Program-made: the position numbers and the translations under genes
Part shown: one piece after another, positions 19,601 through 21,878 of the stretch
How the letters are laid out: every line of letters begins with the position of its first letter
Numbering within the stretch: the stretch's first letter is position 1
NCBI GenBank assembly: GCA_009801015.1
Contig: VHZZ01000057.1
Coordinates: forward strand, 282,185 to 304,062
DNA length: 21,878 nucleotides
Reading direction: 5' to 3'
Source of the DNA: Silene noctiflora
Lineage: Eukaryota > Streptophyta > Magnoliopsida > Caryophyllales > Caryophyllaceae
The notes under the pieces: generated by a model
What the model was told of the DNA's origin: nothing
What the model saw: the letters and a program-made list of their open reading frames with translations, nothing else
The model's database searches: none

Positions 19601-19886
19601 GATCTTCACATGGCATATAATCAACATACTCATCTGGGCATTTCTCTATTTTCTTCCTTACACCTTCTTCAATGGCGGCCACCATGTTCACCCTTTGTTT
19701 CGGATCCGAAATGGAGCTCCGAAGCAAGGTTTGTCGACCAGAATCTGCTAACGGGTCGCCTAAATGGGTGTATACTAGGATTAAGAAGAGGATTATTAGG
19801 AAGAAAAAGAAGGATGTTATTATGTCCAATAGTTTCCATTTTTGAGTTTGTTTTTTGGGTGATTCTTGATTTGATTGATTACCCAT
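13671..19886 (-). CDS. QUA3: QUASIMODO3/PMT13-type putative pectin methyltransferase (596 aa, 7 coding exons)
   Basis: Exons, in gene order: 19886-19458, 18077-17874, 17795-17585, 17492-17231, 16734-16360, 14889-14794, 13884-13671. All junctions are GT-AG and frames join exactly. Residues 1-18 are cytosolic (MGNQSNQESPKKQTQKWK). Residues about 19-40 are a membrane anchor, so it is a type II protein. The lumenal part carries the plant putative methyltransferase domain: CPDEYVDYMPCEDP, NFYRERHCP, CLIPPPKGYMVPV, the SAM-binding DMGCGVASFGG (207-217), FALERGVPAMVAMLGTRRLP, HCSRCLIPFTAYN, LLRPGGYLVISGPPVQW, NIMDMNAFFGGFAAAL (from 445) and MVEMDRILRPEG near the end. Order, spacing and length match Arabidopsis QUA3 (PMT13), a Golgi protein linked to homogalacturonan methylation. 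Biochemical activity is inferred from the family. No key motif is missing and it looks intact. Confidence 0.93.
14290..14515 (-). mobile_element. tRNA-related SINE in intron 6 of QUA3
   Basis: On the minus strand the element starts GTGGTCTAGTGGCTTAAGAA (14495-14514). This is a tRNA-like head whose TGGCTTAAGAAG fits an A box loosely. A degenerate B-box-like stretch (AAGGTCATTAGC) follows about 30 bases on, then a GC-richer body containing GGTGGGCTCGTGGCCCATTG. The sequence is unlike the surrounding AT-rich intron. The 3' end is not sharp. It is on the sense strand of the host gene. Confidence 0.45.
14940..16120. other. Long intron 5 of QUA3, no named element
   Basis: This is most of the 1470-nt intron. 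A stretch at about 15060-15300 is richer in GGGTAAT/ATTACC and CCACCACC motifs in opposite orientations and may be an old insertion. I could not define its ends. Confidence 0.35.
16130..16200 (+). mobile_element. Possible SINE head fragment in intron 5 of QUA3
   Basis: CTGACGTGGGTTTGAAACCC followed by GTCAGCATCC forms a T-arm-like stem around GGTTTGAAACC (16161-16171), which resembles a pol III B box (GGTTCGANTCC). An A box is not clear, so this could be a fragment of a tRNA-derived SINE or a chance match. Confidence 0.3.
16909..17032 (-). mobile_element. SINE relic (Au-like family) in intron 4 of QUA3
   Basis: The minus strand reads AAAACAGCCTATCTGTCTTG, then TTAACACAAGGGCAAGGCTT, then TGTAGATGTGACCC. 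It ends in TATGGTAATGTTGTT. This has the same order as the relic at 5600-5742 (CAGCCT...TTAGCACAAGGGTAAGG...ATGTTGTTG). The TTGTT tail at 16909-16914 marks its 3' end. The 5' head is missing or unrecognisable. It is sense to the host gene. Confidence 0.65.
17043..17090. repeat. ACT/CTA trinucleotide microsatellite
   Basis: Two runs of CTA/ACT units, interrupted once by AGT, lie in intron 4 of QUA3. They sit immediately beyond the 5' side of the SINE relic. This is a simple-sequence repeat likely to vary in length between individuals. Confidence 0.8.
18829..18950 (+). mobile_element. Stowaway-like MITE end (partial) in intron 1 of QUA3
   Basis: TA is followed by CTCCCTCTGTCTCAAAAAAA at 18829. 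CTCCCTCTGT is the common end of plant Stowaway-like MITEs. No inverted partner with a flanking TA is recognisable within about 200 bases, so the right boundary is a guess. Confidence 0.4.
19188..19440. repeat. Decayed inverted-repeat element with AAGACGG motifs in intron 1 of QUA3
   Basis: The left side has TTCTTATTTAAGACGGATGT. The right side has AAACTGTCTTATTCTATAAT, and the reverse complement of that resembles the left side. Inner copies CCGTCTTACACTGTGAAACC and CTGTCTCACACTATAAAACT form a second, direct pair. The motif resembles the MITE at 3443-3619. It is too decayed for sure boundaries. Confidence 0.35.
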
Positions 19887-20035
19887 TTTAGGGATTCATG
19901 TGATTGGTTTTTTGAATTGAATTGAATTGGGATCTGGTGGATTGAATTGGGAATTGGGGAGAGTGAAGTGAGAAGAGTGGGAGAAGAGAGAGGAAGTTTT
20001 AATGGAGGAAATTGGAAGATTGTTTAGTTTAGTGA
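19887..20035 (-). promoter_or_regulatory. Pyrimidine-rich 5' leader of QUA3
   Basis: On the minus strand the 150 bases before the start codon are rich in CTTC/CTCTC and CAATTC repeats, with no ATG in the bases closest to the start. This is typical of a plant 5' UTR. I see no convincing TATA box, so the promoter may be TATA-less, and the transcription start is unknown. Confidence 0.45.
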
Positions 20036-20290
20036 TGAAACAGTGAAGTTAAGTGATGCTGAAATTGTTTCATGGTTGGATTTAGACACTAGAGGCAAAT
20101 CTGACAGAATTGACTCGACTCGAATATTCGATCCTACACCCGAGTTGCGGCCCTGATTTTGTCCGTAATCCCCCTTTATCCCCTTTACTTTTTACTATTA
20201 AGAGAATAAAAATTTCCAAAATTTTTTCCTCTAAAGTCCATCTACTTGTATAAGAAAGGAAATGTGATTTTCTCATTAAACTATTATAAA

Positions 20291-21289
20291 AACTAGTATA
20301 GATCCCGCGCAATGCGCGATATATAGAGTTTTTATTTTTTTTAGTTTATTATTTAAAATTTTTAAATCTTCACTTCAATAATATTTAATATTTCATTCCA
20401 TTATTTTTTGATATGAAACAAAAAAAATTGAAATGGACAATTAACCAAATAGAATTAAGTTAAGTTGTGATATTTTTTTAATGAATTTATTTTTTGTCAC
20501 GAAACTAATAGTAAGTAGGTGTCAAATTATTATCTACAGTAATCATTATTGCATTGTGAAAAATTTAGCAACATATAGTCTATAATTTAATACTAATTTT
20601 ATTTTATTATAATGAAAAAATCATAATTTTGAATTTAATTAAAATATTAGAGTATAATTATAATTATATTAAGATTATATTTTAAGAAAAAGATAATAGT
20701 TTATTAAAAAAATCAATTATGTTCTTATGAAAATAGATGCATTTTCGAGGGAAAACTAAGAGAATAATTATTCTCTTAGTAGTAAGGGAAAAAATCATAA
20801 TTGTGAATTTTATTAAAAGATTAGAGTTTAATTATAAGCATATATTCATTGAAAAGATAATAATAATGTATTGAATGAAAATTTACTTATTACCTTATTT
20901 AGCTAGATGCTTTTTGGAGGGAAAACTAAGAGAATTTTTATTCTCTTAGTAGTAAGAGGGATTCTCAAAAGTTCTCCGAGCATGATTTTCTTAAAAAATG
21001 ACTTAATGCATACTTACACTATATAAAACAATAAAATAAAATAATATTATTAATTCTAGAAAAAAATCATTAAGATAATTTAAGAAAAGTTATAAAATAA
21101 AATGATTGACATTGTGATAAAAAAAAAATCATGACAAACCTCAATTTCTTCTTGTGTCAAAACAGGTAAAATATGAAAATATGAAGGTATAAATTTGGAA
21201 TAACCAAGTAATAAATAAACAAAAAAAGTAAAAACTTTATAAATATCGCGCATTTATTGAGCATTTATTGCGTGAGGTCTGTACTAGTT
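20291..21289. mobile_element. 1-kb element with inverted ACTAG termini and hairpins (Helitron-like ends)
   Basis: The left end reads AACTAGTATAGATCCCGCGC followed by AATGCGCGATAT. The reverse complement of the right end reads AACTAGTACAGACCTCACGC, continues to AAT, then about 15 extra bases, then GCGCGATATT. The two ends are thus inverted copies. Each end taken alone has a CG-rich hairpin about 9 bases inside CTAG followed by T, which is the layout of a Helitron 3' terminus. The interior is very AT-rich, has no coding frame, and carries a 174-bp tandem duplication. It could be one terminal-inverted-repeat element or two tail-out Helitron ends. Confidence 0.45.
20614..20960. repeat. 174-bp tandem duplication with a central palindrome in each unit
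   Basis: Units 20614-20787 and 20788-20960 both start GAAAAAATCATAATT and end with GAGGGAAAACTAAGAGAAT...ATTCTCTTAGTAGTAAG. In unit 1 the segment 20755-20780 is a perfect 26-bp palindrome. In unit 2 (20925-20950) the same palindrome has mismatches only at its centre. An inverted partial copy lies at 20190-20212, outside the ACTAG element. Confidence 0.75.
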
Positions 21290-21542
21290 CGATATTATTC
21301 GACCAATATAATCCGACCTGAATTTTCTTTGTTGTACTTTGTGCATTATCCCTAAAAAACCTTAGGTAATAACATACCCCAAAACCAAAACTTAAAATGA
21401 CATGATATGACCCGACATGACCAAGTTTTGTTAAAACCGAAATGACTAAATCCTCACCCATTCAGGTTGACCGTTAGAGATATATTAAACACTAATTCTT
21501 ATGTAGTAAGGGTAAGTTATATTGTAAGACTTCTCATACAAA
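21290..21542. other. Intergenic stretch between ACTAG-ended elements
   Basis: No gene. It has several short GACCCGACATGACC-like motifs around 21406-21421. The ends of both neighbouring elements frame it. Confidence 0.35.
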
Positions 21543-21740
21543 CTAGTTTTTTTTACCCGTGAAAATCACGGGTGCGTTTGAGGCTTATTATGTAAGCCAG
21601 CACTTAAATGAAGATTTTTTAATTTTGTGAAAAATGCATGTTGACATATTACTTAACTGCAAAATTGGCGTATATAAAGTATAATAATCAATGTATCTTG
21701 GTGAAAATAGTGAAACATCTTAATATATTATCTCAAATAA
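21543..21740 (-). mobile_element. Helitron-like 3' end on the minus strand, body running right
   Basis: Read on the minus strand, ACCCGTG (21573-21567), loop ATTTT, CACGGGT (21561-21555), 8 bases, then CTAG (21546-21543) and T. A 7-bp stem shortly before CTRR, with T following, is the hallmark of Helitron 3' termini. The 5' end (TC) is not found. The CACTA element at 21741 may interrupt the body. No helicase sequence is visible. Confidence 0.5.
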
Positions 21741-21878
21741 CACTACAAGAAAAAAGTAATCGGGCGACTAAAATGGGCGACTGATATCAATTTGGCGACT
21801 GAAATTAGTCGCCCGAGGTCAGTCGCGGGCAGTAGTCGCCATTTACAACTCGGGCGACTGATTTCAGTCGCCAAATTT
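21741..21878 (+). mobile_element. Terminus of a CACTA (En/Spm) transposon, cut by the window edge
   Basis: CACTACAAGAAAAAAG at 21741 is the standard terminal repeat of plant CACTA elements. It is followed by subterminal GGGCGACT/AGTCGCCC motifs in both orientations (21762, 21775, 21793, 21807, 21852, 21866), as transposase-binding arrays do in this superfamily. A 30-bp inverted pair (21788-21817 and 21849-21878) has two mismatches. Coding parts would lie beyond the window. Confidence 0.85.

Noticed and set aside
19461-19891. Two plus-strand frames of 96 and 93 codons
   Set aside because: Both are antisense shadows of QUA3 exon 1.
20291-20324. The palindrome CGCGCAATGCGCG as a regulatory site of QUA3
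   Set aside because: It sits at the exact end of an ACTAG-type element and is better explained as the terminal hairpin.
1-21878. LTR retroelements or other virus-derived fossils
   Set aside because: I looked for reverse transcriptase, integrase or gag-like frames and for TG...CA repeat pairs with primer sites and saw none. The relics here are DNA transposons and SINEs.

Overview
The window is nuclear DNA of a flowering plant, probably a eudicot. It is AT-rich, its genes are split by canonical GT-AG introns, and it is dense with short non-autonomous transposons. The two recognisable proteins match the plant families BRITTLE-1 and QUASIMODO3/PMT13 throughout their length. The MITE and SINE types remind me of Caryophyllales genomes (beet, spinach, quinoa), but that is only an impression.

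Three genes lie on the minus strand. From right to left they are: (1) a QUA3/PMT13-type putative Golgi methyltransferase, seven coding exons, 19886 to 13671, 596 residues; (2) a BRITTLE-1 adenine-nucleotide carrier of the mitochondrial carrier family, three coding exons, 11197 to 8442, 389 residues; (3) a small cysteine-rich membrane protein of unknown function, 5474 to 5094, 126 residues, with a probable non-coding first exon near 6200-6300. I see no functional link between them. They look like ordinary unlinked housekeeping neighbours, and every exon join keeps the reading frame.

The rest is intergenic and intronic DNA filled with transposon relics. There is the 3' end of a PIF/Harbinger element (1-688), a hAT-like MITE (961-1240), and two clear Stowaway-like MITEs of one family (1746-1942, 5799-5968) with weaker relatives near 7550 and 18830. 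There is also a long-arm inverted-repeat element (2098-2620), a MITE built on a CTTAAGACGG motif (3443-3619), three relics of one SINE family (3690-3800, 5600-5742, 16909-17032), and tRNA-related SINEs at 7380-7465 and 14290-14515. A foldback element lies at 12500-12932. The right-hand 1.6 kb holds a 1-kb element with ACTAG termini and inverted hairpins (20291-21289), a Helitron-like 3' end (21543), and the start of a CACTA transposon (21741 to the window edge).

The most unusual points are a broken duplicate of QUA3 exon 1 between QUA3 and BT1, a 78-nt stop-free, frame-neutral intron at the SAM-binding motif of QUA3, a perfect 11-bp stem in the BT1 leader, and the ACTAG-ended element with an internal 174-bp duplication and palindromes. 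I found no bacterial-type operon, CRISPR array, RNA gene or LTR element, and nothing that looks like a new multi-gene system.
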